The notes under the pieces were generated by a model. It was given only the letters and a program-made list of their open reading frames with translations. It searched no databases and was not told where the DNA came from. Positions 1 through 8,386 of a stretch of DNA of 64,000 bases are shown here, piece by piece. The DNA comes from Pseudosporangium ferrugineum. GTDB lineage: Bacteria > Actinomycetota > Actinomycetes > Mycobacteriales > Micromonosporaceae. Position 1 is the stretch's first letter, and the number at the start of each line of letters is the position of its first letter. The DNA is taken from NCBI RefSeq assembly GCF_003002065.1, contig NZ_PVZG01000001.1:372001-436000 (forward strand), read 5' to 3'. The position numbers were made by a program, and so were the translations under genes.

Positions 1-915
1 GTGGTAGAGCCGGATGAGTTCGCCGGCCGGGTAGCGGTGCGGGTCGAGCAGCGTGGTCAGCAGCCGGTAGTCACCGGTTCGGGTGCCGGTCGTGGTGGTG
101 ATGCTGATCCGGGCCTCGATCACCCGGATCGGCAGGCCGGCGATGCGGGTCAGCCAGGACCCGTCGTCGAGCTGGCCGGTGATGGCTAGTTTGCGGCCGT
201 TCTTGCAGCGGATCAGCAGGTCTGCGCCGGTCGCGGTGATGGTGGCGAGCAGGTCGGCGGCGGCGTAGTTACGGTCGGCCAGCAGTAGCATTCCCGTGTG
301 CAGACTGCGGGACAGGGTGTGGGCCTGCGCGATCTCGCCGTCACTGATGGGACCGAACACGGCGTCGATGACCGATCGGGTGCCGCAGGTCAGCAGGACA
401 CTCAGGCGTAATTGCGGGTAGCCGGACGAGGTGCCGTTGGCGCAGCCGTGTTTGGTGTACCGGCGCAGGGTGGCCGGCGAGTCCGCGACGACCATCGTGG
501 TCCCGTCGATCACTGCCAGCAACATGCCCTGCCAGCGCACCTGAGTGGCAGTGGTGATCGCGGGCCCGCGCAGCAGGTCGAACAATGCCCGCATCGGCGC
601 GGCCCCGAGCCGTTGCCGTGCCTGGCGCAGGGCACTGCCGGTAGGCGTGACGATCGGCAGGCCGTGCAAGCCGCTGAGGAGTTTGCCCCAGACCTGCCGG
701 TAGCCGAGGTCGGCGAACAGACCGGCCGCGAGCAGCAGATACATCACGACCCGGGCCGGCAACAGCCGCAGGCGTTGCTGCGTGCGGCCGGTCGAGGCCA
801 GGACATCATCGATCATCTCGAACGGTACGAGACGGGTCAGCTCACCGAGATGCCCCGGCGCGAACACCCCCGCGGCTACCGTCGTGGTCCGGGTTATGGC
901 AATCTGATCGACCAA
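1..915 (-). CDS. IS4 family transposase, 3' end beyond window
   Basis: The minus strand is open from about position 915 to the window edge, giving roughly 305 residues without a stop. The product starts with an IS4 N-terminal region (GVFAPGHLGELTRLVPFEM, then a leucine-rich stretch with LGYRQVWGKL). It continues into a DDE transposase domain with the first aspartate in LLAVIDGTTMV and the second in LLLADRNYAA. The third acidic residue should lie beyond the left edge. It catalyses cut-and-paste movement of its own element. Only a TTG start is available in frame (915), with an in-frame stop further upstream, so the start is uncertain. No frameshift or internal stop is visible. Confidence 0.8.
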   Translation of the reverse strand, partial: MVDQIAITRTTTVAAGVFAPGHLGELTRLVPFEMIDDVLASTGRTQQRLRLLPARVVMYLLLAAGLFADLGYRQVWGKLLSGLHGLPIVTPTGSALRQARQRLGAAPMRALFDLLRGPAITTATQVRWQGMLLAVIDGTTMVVADSPATLRRYTKHGCANGTSSGYPQLRLSVLLTCGTRSVIDAVFGPISDGEIAQAHTLSRSLHTGMLLLADRNYAAADLLATITATGADLLIRCKNGRKLAITGQLDDGSWLTRIAGLPIRVIEARISITTTTGTRTGDYRLLTTLLDPHRYPAGELIRLYH

Positions 916-1040
916 GCGGAGTTCCTGGTTCTGGGTTGTCTTGGAGTGACAAACCTTGATACCGGAACTCCGCTTCTCACTTCCCGATCAACACACCTTG
1001 ACAGCCATCCATACCGCCTAACTGAACGGCGTTGGGCCTA
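1..1040 (-). mobile_element. IS4-type insertion sequence, partial (runs off left edge)
   Basis: This is the 5' part of an insertion sequence, read leftwards. It contains a truncated DDE transposase and about 125 bases of non-coding end. The outer limit is placed near 1040 because the stretch around 1019-1040 (taactgaacggcgttgggc) looks like the terminal sequence of actinobacterial IS4 elements, and unrelated tandem repeats start at 1042. The partner inverted repeat lies outside the window, so neither the exact terminus nor a target duplication can be confirmed. Confidence 0.6.
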
Positions 1041-1041
1041 G

Positions 1042-1109
1042 TTCCCCGGCACGGCGCCTTCCCCGGCACGGCGCCTTCCCCGGCACGGCGCCTTCCTCAG
1101 CACGGCGCC
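1042..1109. repeat. 17-bp tandem repeat, four copies
   Basis: Three exact copies of ttccccggcacggcgcc lie at 1042-1058, 1059-1075 and 1076-1092. A fourth variant copy at 1093-1109 (ttcctcagcacggcgcc) carries the stop codon of the leftward zinc-ribbon gene. The array sits between that stop and the insertion-sequence end, as if the gene's last bases had been amplified. Confidence 0.85.
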
Positions 1110-1981
1110 GACGTGCCCTTGCCGCGCACGATCCGGTAGTCCCCCGGCGCCGTGCCGCTGACCGTGTACGTGATCCGCCAGCGCGTACACGTCTCGCCGG
1201 GCCGTTGCCGCGGCCCGGCGCCGGCCTCCTGGTCGCTGCGGAACGTCACGTCGGCGCGGAGCCGGCCGCCGCCGGCGTCCTCGACCCCGAGCAGCACGAT
1301 CTCGGAGTCCCGCGTCGTCCGCGTGCCGCGCGCCAGGCCCGCCATGTCCGCGGGATCGCCGGGGTCGACCGAGCCGGACGGGTCCAGCACCGCGGCGACC
1401 CGGTCGTAGTCCTTGTCGTTGATGCCGCCGAAGTACGCGTCGAACATGCCGGCCAGCGATCCGGCCCGGCCGTCCGTGACCCCGGGGCCGATCTCCACGA
1501 TGCCCACGGCGGTGGGAGACGGCTCGGGCGTGGTCACGTCCTCCGTCGCCACGGAATCGGCAGAGGGCTCCGGCCCGGTCTCCTCCGCGGTGGGCTCCGG
1601 CTCGATCTCCTCGGCCGTGGGCTCCGCCTCGCCGAGCCCCGCCGTGGCCGCCGGGCTCTCGTCCGCGCGGGCGTCGAGCAGCCGCGGCACGACCAGCGCC
1701 GCGGCGACGGCCGTCCCGCCGATCAGCAGGACCACGAGCAGCAGCCGGCCGGGGCCGCGCCGGACCCGCGGCACGACGGCGGGCGCGGGCGCCCAGTGGC
1801 TCGCCGGGTGCGGCGACGGCAGCGGTGCGGTCAGCGCCTCCTCGTCCGGCGCGGCCGGCGGCAGCACCACCGGTCGCGGCGCCGCCGGCGGCACGGCGGG
1901 CGTCCCGCGCGGCCCCGTGCACACGTCGCACGATGCCGCGCCTTCCGCATTCCGCTCGCCGCATTGCCCGCAGGTCCACAT
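1097..1981 (-). CDS. Zinc-ribbon membrane protein with NTF2-like C-terminal region
   Basis: A 294-residue protein of unknown function. It opens with a RanBP2-like zinc ribbon (MWTCGQCGERN...CDVC, four cysteines). A Pro/Ala-rich linker, one transmembrane segment (LLLVVLLIGGTAVAAALVV, about residues 85-105) and an acidic Glu/Pro/Thr-rich spacer follow. The C-terminal 120 residues (GMFDAYFGGINDKDYDRVA) resemble extracytoplasmic NTF2-like or DUF4878-type domains. The predicted topology is cytoplasmic zinc ribbon and external C-terminus. I chose the ATG at 1981 because the zinc ribbon starts there; longer readings add arginine-rich sequence with no domain. No strong ribosome binding site is visible. 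It is divergent from the gene at 2186, with 204 bases between. Confidence 0.65.
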   Translation of the reverse strand: MWTCGQCGERNAEGAASCDVCTGPRGTPAVPPAAPRPVVLPPAAPDEEALTAPLPSPHPASHWAPAPAVVPRVRRGPGRLLLVVLLIGGTAVAAALVVPRLLDARADESPAATAGLGEAEPTAEEIEPEPTAEETGPEPSADSVATEDVTTPEPSPTAVGIVEIGPGVTDGRAGSLAGMFDAYFGGINDKDYDRVAAVLDPSGSVDPGDPADMAGLARGTRTTRDSEIVLLGVEDAGGGRLRADVTFRSDQEAGAGPRQRPGETCTRWRITYTVSGTAPGDYRIVRGKGTSAPC

Positions 1982-2185
1982 CTGAGTGAGTGAATCGCAC
2001 TGCCGCCGTACGGAACAGACGGCTTTCTGCCGGAGTCCGGAACCATTCGAAGATCCATTTCCGCCGATCGGACGATGCTGTTCGTAAACCCCTGTTCGGA
2101 CTATGGGCGAGCGCCGCGCGGGTGGGTAATTTCGGCGGCGACAAGGCCTGTGCAATGTGGATTTCACTCACGATTGAAGAGGGCC

Positions 2186-4012
2186 ATGAGAATCGACGGT
2201 ACGGCCGGGGTCGAACCCGGCTTCAGCCACGGCGACGGCACCGTGCGCGACCCGGGCGCCCGGATGTCCTCGACGACCCGCTATCTCAGCGGCGCCGCGT
2301 ACGTCGACGAGAAGTTCGCCGACGACGTGATCCGCGAACTGGTCGCCGACAGCCACCGGGCCGTCGCGCCGGCCGTCGGCTACGACGTCACCACTGTCAT
2401 CCGGCACTGCTTCCGCGCCCAGCGGCTGTGGCTCGCCCAGAACGCCGTCATCACCGCGATCCTCCTCGTGGGCCTGGCGTTCTTCACCTCGGCCACGGTG
2501 ACGGTTCTCGCCGTGTGCGTGGCCGCGGCCGTGTTCACCTCGGAGCACCCGGAGCCCGGCAGGCGCCCGTCGTGGAAGGCGGTGGCGACCGGGTTGGCGG
2601 CCCTCCTGCTGATCGGCTGCGTACTGGGGCCGCTGCTGGGGCTGGTGCAGGCCCTCGGCGACCCCTTCGCCGGCGGCGGATCCTTCGACGGCTCGTTCGG
2701 CGAAGGCGGCACCGGCGGCACGGGCACGGATCTCACCGGCACCGTGCTCGTCTTCCTGCTCAAGGTGGCACTGGTCGCCGGGGCGGCGTACGCGACGGTG
2801 GTGTGGTCCCGGCAGCGCATGATCGGGATCATCACCGCGGACCTCGGACGCGGCGGCCCCCGCGCCGCGCCGCCGGCGAACCGGCGGGAGGTCGAGCAGC
2901 GGCTGCGGGTGATCGACGAGGCGCAGCACGGCAACATCCTGCTGCACTCGGGCTACGAGCCGTTCGTCGGCGCGGGACGCCGGGCCAACGCCTGGTCCAT
3001 CGCCACCGAGCTGCGGCCGGAGCAGGACGACGAGCATCCCGGCGACCGGGTCGACGGCGGGTCCCGGCCGCGGCCGCTCACCGGCCGGGTGCCGATCGAC
3101 CCGGTCGAGCTGGTCACCCACCTGCGGCGGCGGCTGGCGGCGCTGCGTTCCCGGGACCTGCCACCCCAGGAGCGCATCGGCGGACTGCAACTGCGCGACC
3201 TCGTGGTCTCCTCCGGCGCGCGCTGGCACGACTACCCGCTCATCGACGAGCGGGCGAAGCTGCCGTACACGTTCGCCCCCGCGGAGGCGATCAACGCGAT
3301 CATCCGCTTCCCGCAGACCGGCGCCCGGCACTTCCTGCGGGCCACCGTCGGCGCCGCGGAGATGGCCGCCGTCACCGACGACGGGCGCGCCGTCATGCCC
3401 GCCGAGCACCAGAGCGTCGTCGGCTCCACGTACGTGCACGTGGCGGTCGAGGGCGGCCTGCTCTACGTCGAGCTGGTCACCGCCGTGCTCGGCCCGATCG
3501 AGCAGCGCTACCTCGACATCGACGTCTACGACCGGGGCACCGACGCGCTCACGACGGCCGCGGGCGAGGCGCTGCGCCGGGTCTTCCGCACGACCGCGCT
3601 CGCGCCGCTGCGGCTGATCCGCTCCGCCGTACGGGCCGTGACGCTGGTCAACGCGATCCACCGGGCCGACCGCGAGGCGGCCGAGGACGCGGTGTACGAC
3701 TTCGGCGCGCGGGTCGACGTACGCCAATTGGGTTCCCGCGACGGTTTCGCCAACTATCTGCAGCGCCTCGACGCGGAGAAATACACCCGCCTCATCGATC
3801 GGCGGGCCACCGAGGCCATCTACGAATTCCTCACCGACAAGGGCGTGGACACCTCCGATTTCGCGGCCAAGGTGAATTTCCGGCAGTACAACAACACGAC
3901 GATCGGCGGTTCGGCGTACGGGCCGGTGGCCACCGGCACGGGTGCGTCGGCGACCATGTCGGCGGCCGCGGCCGCATTGACGGGCGGCAGGAAGAAAGGG
4001 AACGGCTCATGA
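2186..4012 (+). CDS. Conserved hypothetical membrane protein with C-terminal GGSxYGP motif
   Basis: A 608-residue protein I cannot assign. A soluble N-terminus is followed by transmembrane segments at about residues 85-150 (AVITAILLVGLAFFTSATVTVLAVCVAAAVF and LAALLLIGCVLGPLLGLV), a Gly-rich loop, and another segment near 190-210. A long cytoplasmic domain of about 380 residues follows. The C-terminus (TIGGSAYGPVATGTGASAT) closely matches the N-terminus of the next protein. The start at 2186 has the ribosome site GAAGAGGG. The stop overlaps the DUF5955 start as ATGA, so the two are translationally coupled. The shared motif suggests a common partner or assembly interface (inference). Confidence 0.75.
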   Translation: MRIDGTAGVEPGFSHGDGTVRDPGARMSSTTRYLSGAAYVDEKFADDVIRELVADSHRAVAPAVGYDVTTVIRHCFRAQRLWLAQNAVITAILLVGLAFFTSATVTVLAVCVAAAVFTSEHPEPGRRPSWKAVATGLAALLLIGCVLGPLLGLVQALGDPFAGGGSFDGSFGEGGTGGTGTDLTGTVLVFLLKVALVAGAAYATVVWSRQRMIGIITADLGRGGPRAAPPANRREVEQRLRVIDEAQHGNILLHSGYEPFVGAGRRANAWSIATELRPEQDDEHPGDRVDGGSRPRPLTGRVPIDPVELVTHLRRRLAALRSRDLPPQERIGGLQLRDLVVSSGARWHDYPLIDERAKLPYTFAPAEAINAIIRFPQTGARHFLRATVGAAEMAAVTDDGRAVMPAEHQSVVGSTYVHVAVEGGLLYVELVTAVLGPIEQRYLDIDVYDRGTDALTTAAGEALRRVFRTTALAPLRLIRSAVRAVTLVNAIHRADREAAEDAVYDFGARVDVRQLGSRDGFANYLQRLDAEKYTRLIDRRATEAIYEFLTDKGVDTSDFAAKVNFRQYNNTTIGGSAYGPVATGTGASATMSAAAAALTGGRKKGNGS

Positions 4013-4359
4013 CCAGCGAGCTGAACATCGGCGGCAACTCGTACGGCCCCAACGCCGTCGGCCGCGGCGCCCGCGCCACCCAGCATCACGTCGCGATCGG
4101 CACTCCCGCCGACGACCCGCTGACCGGCGCGCTGGCGAGGCTGCGCTCCCTCGTGGCGGAACACCGCGACCGGATTCCGGAGGCCGCCCGGGTGGAGCGG
4201 GACATCGACGCCGTCGAGGAGGAGGCCGCCGGCCCGGACCCGGACCCGGACCGCCTCCGCGACGCCCTCAGGCGCATCGGCCTCCGGGTCGCCGCGGCGG
4301 CGCCGGTGGTCAGCGCCGTCAACGACGTCCGCGAGCTCATCGAGCGCCTCCTGCCCTAG
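4009..4359 (+). CDS. DUF5955 family small protein
   Basis: A 116-residue protein. The N-terminal signature NIGGNSYGPNAVGRGARAT is typical of DUF5955. It is followed by a helical, acidic C-terminus (residues 40-116, RVERDIDAVEEEAAGPDPDPDRLRDALRRIG) that is likely a coiled helical bundle. No enzymatic motif or membrane segment is present. It overlaps the upstream membrane-protein stop by four bases, so the pair is co-translated. Its stop overlaps the stop of the convergent lipoprotein gene (4356) within a shared ctag. Function is unknown. The family occurs in actinobacteria next to multidomain signalling proteins, which fits an accessory role (inference). Confidence 0.75.
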   Translation: MTSELNIGGNSYGPNAVGRGARATQHHVAIGTPADDPLTGALARLRSLVAEHRDRIPEAARVERDIDAVEEEAAGPDPDPDRLRDALRRIGLRVAAAAPVVSAVNDVRELIERLLP

Positions 4360-6662
4360 GCGGTGGCCGGCGCCGCCCAGGACTCCAGGGTCTTCCCGTC
4401 CGGCGGCGGGGTCTGGGCGCCCGCCGATACCGCGGCCAGGAGAGGGACGGTGCCGCGCCTGGCTCCCGGCGTACCGAGCAGGGCCCGGAGGGTGCCCAGC
4501 GAGCCGATGCCGAGACCGTGGAGCAGGTTCGTCCAAGTGGCGGCGTGGCGCGGGTCCGGGCAGGTGACGGCGACGAGGCACAAGTCGCGCCAGCGCGTCA
4601 CCTCGGCGACCGGCACGCCGAGCGCCGTGGCCAGGGCCGCGTCGGTGGCCGGCGGCCGGGCCAGCAGGTCGCCGGGGACGAAGATCCTCTGCTCGGCGAG
4701 CGGGGCCGCGTAGGAGACGATCGGCGCGAGCTCGGAGATCCCCGGCTGGCCGGTGACCAGCTGGCGGAAGGGCCCGCCGCTCAGCAGGCCGCGCAGGGCG
4801 GGATCGGAGCCCGCGCCGGCCCGCTGCTCCGGGCGCCCGGCGGCGAGCCCCAGCGCGGCGAGGGCCCGCGTCGCCCCGTCCTTCGTCCGGGCCTCACGGC
4901 AGGCGATCGCGTAGAGGGCGCGCAGGGAGCTGAGCACCAGTTCCGTCAGGTACCGGTCGCCGGGTTCCAGCCATGGCCCGGCCGGCTCCTTGCCACCGCC
5001 GGCCGCCGTGACCGTCGCCGCGAGGGCCGCCGCCAGGGGCTGCGCCTCCGCTGCGAAGTCCTTGACGGTCGGCATGCCGAGCGCGGCGGTGACCGCCCGG
5101 TTCATCGCCTCGACGGAGGCGGCGGCGTGCGCCAGGGCCGCGGCCCGCTCCGGATCCGTTCGCTTGTCGTCCTCCCAGTGGCGCAGCCAGCCGACCGCGC
5201 TCGAGTAGAGGACCCGGATGCGCAACGCCGCGTACCCGTCGTCCGGGCAGGCCGGGGCGCCCGTGGCCCGGCGACTCTGCAGCCGCTCGTAGAGGGCGTC
5301 GAGCCGGCAGGCGACGCCGCGCCACCCGCCGACCCGGGCCGGTTCGCCGCCGGCGAGGGCGAGCAGGTACGCATACCAGGCCAGCCCGTTGGCCGGGTCG
5401 GCGTCGATGGCGTCGGCCAGCAGGCGGGTGCGCAGGCCGGGGTCCTGCGTCTCGCCCGCCAGCACCTGCCTGGTCAGGCTGCGCCAGTTCGTGGTGCCGC
5501 ACAGGCCCTTGGCCAGCCTCGTGTGCGAGCGGCTCAGGGTGATGAGGAAGAGCGCGGCGGCGCCGGTGAGCACGGCGTCCTTCGCGCCGTCCGCCGGGGC
5601 GTCCGGCGGCACGAGATCGCGACGCCACACGACCTCCGTGGAGACCGGGCGGCCGTTGCGGGAGATCTCGACCGTCGCGTTGTCCCACTCGCCGAGCGTG
5701 ACGACCAGCCGCCAGGGCGACAGTCGCAGCACCGCCCAGCCGGCCTTGAGCAACGCCTGGAGGACGGCGCCCTGGGGCATCGCCGCGAACGCGCTCTCGG
5801 GCAGCGTGGCGACGTCCGTGCCGCGCGGGATGTGCAGCCCGCGCGGCGGTTCGCCGCCGAGGGCCGCCAGCCGGCCGACCAGGAACGCCGTGGCCTGCGC
5901 GTCGCCCTTGTCGTCGGCGGCTCGTACCTCCACCCGCGCGCCGAGCCGCATGCCCAGCCACAGCGCGAGCACGACCGCCGCCACCACGCCGAGCAGGACG
6001 GACACGGCCGGCACGAGGAGGCCGGCGGCGTATCCGGCGACGGTCGCGGCGATGCCGGCGGCCCCGGCGAGGCCGCACGCCACGCCGGCCGCGAGCAGCA
6101 GGACGCGCCGCGCGGGGTCCTTCGGCAGCGGCAGGCTCGGGCGGGTCAGCACGCGCGCGATCAGCAGCATGGCCACGAGCGCGCCGAGGAACGGCAGCAC
6201 GAGCCGCCCCAGCGGGTCGGCCCAGCCGGTCCCTAGGCGGTCCTCGCCCCGGGTCCGGCGCTGCACGGCGGTGAGGCCGTCGGTGGCGGCCGTGTTGTCC
6301 AGGTCGATGCGCTGGGCCTGCCGATACCAGCGCCGGGCGGCGGCGTACCGGCCGGTGGCGTACGCGTCGTCCCCCGCCGCCACCGCGCCGGCGGCCTCGG
6401 CCCGGCGCTCGCGCACGGCGAACACCCCTTCCCGGGCGCAGGCCGGCCGGGACGACGCCATCAGGGCGAGGTACGCCTTCTCCGCGTCCGCCAGGCGGCC
6501 GTCCACCAGGGCCTGCCCCGCCGGGGCGCACCCCGCGTCGGTGACGGCCGCGCCCGAGGGCACCGGGAGGTCCGGCGGGTCCCCGGGCGCGCACGCCGCG
6601 ACGATCAGGGGCAACGCGGCGGCGAGCAGCAGGAGCACCACGCGACGGCCGTGACTCGTCAT
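4356..6662 (-). CDS. TPR-containing lipoprotein/membrane protein, function unknown
   Basis: A 768-residue protein. The N-terminus is a lipoprotein signal (VVLLLLAAALPLIVAACAPG, lipobox VAAC). About 100 residues with TPR-like helices follow (AEKAYLALMAS, DAYATGRYAAARRWYRQAQRIDLDN). Three to four transmembrane segments lie at about 155-240 (LVLPFLGALVAMLLIARVL, VLLLAAGVACGLAGAAGIAATVAGYAAGLLVP, VLLGVVAAVVLALWLG). The rest is a large soluble region with a WYAYLLALAGGEPAR TPR-type stretch. No catalytic motif is recognised. The start at 6662 has only a weak ribosome site. It converges on the DUF5955 gene with overlapping stops and is transcribed like the nitrate operon, 78 bases upstream of its last gene. 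Confidence 0.7.
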   Translation of the reverse strand: MTSHGRRVVLLLLAAALPLIVAACAPGDPPDLPVPSGAAVTDAGCAPAGQALVDGRLADAEKAYLALMASSRPACAREGVFAVRERRAEAAGAVAAGDDAYATGRYAAARRWYRQAQRIDLDNTAATDGLTAVQRRTRGEDRLGTGWADPLGRLVLPFLGALVAMLLIARVLTRPSLPLPKDPARRVLLLAAGVACGLAGAAGIAATVAGYAAGLLVPAVSVLLGVVAAVVLALWLGMRLGARVEVRAADDKGDAQATAFLVGRLAALGGEPPRGLHIPRGTDVATLPESAFAAMPQGAVLQALLKAGWAVLRLSPWRLVVTLGEWDNATVEISRNGRPVSTEVVWRRDLVPPDAPADGAKDAVLTGAAALFLITLSRSHTRLAKGLCGTTNWRSLTRQVLAGETQDPGLRTRLLADAIDADPANGLAWYAYLLALAGGEPARVGGWRGVACRLDALYERLQSRRATGAPACPDDGYAALRIRVLYSSAVGWLRHWEDDKRTDPERAAALAHAAASVEAMNRAVTAALGMPTVKDFAAEAQPLAAALAATVTAAGGGKEPAGPWLEPGDRYLTELVLSSLRALYAIACREARTKDGATRALAALGLAAGRPEQRAGAGSDPALRGLLSGGPFRQLVTGQPGISELAPIVSYAAPLAEQRIFVPGDLLARPPATDAALATALGVPVAEVTRWRDLCLVAVTCPDPRHAATWTNLLHGLGIGSLGTLRALLGTPGARRGTVPLLAAVSAGAQTPPPDGKTLESWAAPATA

Positions 6663-6740
6663 GCCTGCATCCGACCACCCGGCACGCCCCGCCGTCGATC
6701 GGCTCGCCGACAGCAGGGCGCGGAAGTCCCCCGGGTGAGG

Positions 6741-8075
6741 TCAGACGCCGCTCAGGCTGCCGCCCGAGCGCCGCAGGTAGACGGCCCACGTCACCAGTAC
6801 GCACAGGGCGTAGAACGCGATGAAGGCGAGGTACGCGGCATCCGCCGTCCGGTACTCCAGGAAGGACTGCCGGAAGGCCAGGTTGACCAGCACCCCGCCG
6901 AACGCCCCGATCGCCCCGGCGATGCCGATCACCGCGCCGGACAGCCGGCGGGCCTCGTGCTGGTCGTCCGGGTTCTTCAGGGCGAAGATGCGCGGGATCA
7001 TCTTGTACGTCGACCCGTTGCCGATCCCGCTGAACACGAACAGGGCGATGAACCCGACGAGGTAGAGCGGCAGCGACTTGAGCTGCGAGGCGAGCAGGAC
7101 GATGCTCGCGCCGGCCGCCATCGCGATGAAGTTGACGAAGGTGACCCGGGCGCCGCCGAGCCGGTCCGCCAGGGCGCCACCGACCGGCCGGATCAGCGAG
7201 CCCAGCAGCGGGCCGAGGAACGTCAGGTAGGCGGCCTTCACCGGCGTGCTGAACACGTCGCTGAACTGCACCTGCAACACCTGGCCGAAGGCGAAGCCGA
7301 AGCCGATGAACGAGCCGAACGTGCCGATGTAGAGCAGCGACATGATCCACGTGTGCGGCTCCCGCGCGGCGTCGCGCATGCCGCGCTTCTCGTTGCGGGC
7401 CTGGCTGAGGTTGTCCATGGCCAGCGCCGAACCGGCCGCCGCGACCACGATCAGCGGGATGTAGATGCCCGCCACGACGCCCGGGTGGCCGGCGCCGACG
7501 ACCGCCAGGACGAACAGCCCGACGAGTTGCACCGCCGCCACGCCCAGGTTGCCGCCGCCGGCGTTGATGCCCAGCGCCCAGCCCTTGAGCCGGTCCGGGT
7601 AGAAGGCGTTGATGTTCGCCATGGACGACGCGAAGTTGCCGCCGCCGACGCCGGCCACCGCGGCCAGGATCAGCAGCGTGCTGTAGGAGACCCCCGGCTC
7701 GATCAGGAACGCCGCCAGCACCGCCGGGATCAGCAGCAGCGACGCGCTGATGATCGTCCAGTTGCGCCCGCCGAACCGCGCCACCGCGAACGTGTACGGG
7801 ATCCGCAGCACCGACCCCACCAGCGCGGGCACGGCGGTGAGCAGGAACTTCCCGGCCGGGTCGATGCCGTACGCGGGCCCGAGGAAGAGCACCAGCACGG
7901 ACCACATCGTCCACACCGAGAAGCCGATGTGCTCGGAGAAGATCGAGTAGATCAGGTTGCGCCGGGCGATGGCGGCGCCGCCGTTCGCCCAGAACGCCGG
8001 ATCCTCCGGGCGCCAGTCGTCGATCCAGTGTCCGCGCACGGTCAGCGCGGGACGTTCCAGGGTCGTGGCACTCAT
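6741..8075 (-). CDS. narK: Nitrate/nitrite transporter NarK (MFS)
   Basis: A 444-residue major facilitator protein of the nitrate/nitrite porter family, about 12 transmembrane segments. Visible signatures are the NNP glycine motif AGVGGGNFASSMANINAFYPDRLKG (residues about 140-165) and a second one, GIGNGSTYKMIPRIFAL, near 370. Both line the anion path in NarK proteins. It imports nitrate and/or exports nitrite across the cytoplasmic membrane. The start at 8075 is preceded by GGAGG and overlaps the nirD stop (ATGA). It is the last gene of the nitrate-assimilation operon, so nitrate uptake is most likely its role here. Confidence 0.93.
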   Translation of the reverse strand: MSATTLERPALTVRGHWIDDWRPEDPAFWANGGAAIARRNLIYSIFSEHIGFSVWTMWSVLVLFLGPAYGIDPAGKFLLTAVPALVGSVLRIPYTFAVARFGGRNWTIISASLLLIPAVLAAFLIEPGVSYSTLLILAAVAGVGGGNFASSMANINAFYPDRLKGWALGINAGGGNLGVAAVQLVGLFVLAVVGAGHPGVVAGIYIPLIVVAAAGSALAMDNLSQARNEKRGMRDAAREPHTWIMSLLYIGTFGSFIGFGFAFGQVLQVQFSDVFSTPVKAAYLTFLGPLLGSLIRPVGGALADRLGGARVTFVNFIAMAAGASIVLLASQLKSLPLYLVGFIALFVFSGIGNGSTYKMIPRIFALKNPDDQHEARRLSGAVIGIAGAIGAFGGVLVNLAFRQSFLEYRTADAAYLAFIAFYALCVLVTWAVYLRRSGGSLSGV

Positions 8076-8386
8076 GCGGGAACCTCCGAATAGATCACGA
8101 TGTGCCCCTCGTCGTCGACGCCGACGGGGTAGACGGTCAGTCCGGGCAGCCCGCTCAGCGAGCAGCCGGTGGTCAGGTCGAAGGCGTTCAGGTGCAGCGG
8201 GCAGACGACGACCTTGCTGTCGATCTGCCCGTCGGCGAGGGGCCCGCCCTTGTGCGGGCAGACGGCGGACAATGCGCGCAAGGAGCCGTCGCGCAGCCGG
8301 AAGACGGCCACCATGTCGCCGTCCACGGCAAACGTGCGCCCCTCGCCGGGCGGGATCTGGTCCACGGGACCGAGCCGGGTCGTCAT
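8072..8386 (-). CDS. nirD: Nitrite reductase small subunit NirD
   Basis: A 104-residue Rieske-type protein. The 2Fe-2S ligands are visible in VCPHKGGPL and VCPLHLNAF (Cys-x-His ... Cys-x-x-His). It is the small subunit of cytoplasmic NADH-dependent assimilatory nitrite reductase and partners NirB. The ATG at 8386 overlaps the nirB stop by four bases and its own stop overlaps the narK start, so the three genes are tightly coupled. Length and motif spacing are normal for the family. Confidence 0.93.
   Translation of the reverse strand: MTTRLGPVDQIPPGEGRTFAVDGDMVAVFRLRDGSLRALSAVCPHKGGPLADGQIDSKVVVCPLHLNAFDLTTGCSLSGLPGLTVYPVGVDDEGHIVIYSEVPA

Noticed and set aside
412..1041. Rightward 209-aa ORF over the insertion sequence
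   Set aside because: It is the antisense of the IS4 transposase, whose frame is open and shows DDE motifs.
1038..2171. Alternative leftward 377-aa frame over the zinc-ribbon gene
   Set aside because: Arg/Ala-rich with no domain; the other frame has the zinc ribbon, a membrane segment and a folded C-terminus.
4518..6236. 572-aa rightward ORF opposite the TPR lipoprotein gene
   Set aside because: Composition is an antisense shadow; the leftward frame has a lipobox, TPR and membrane segments.
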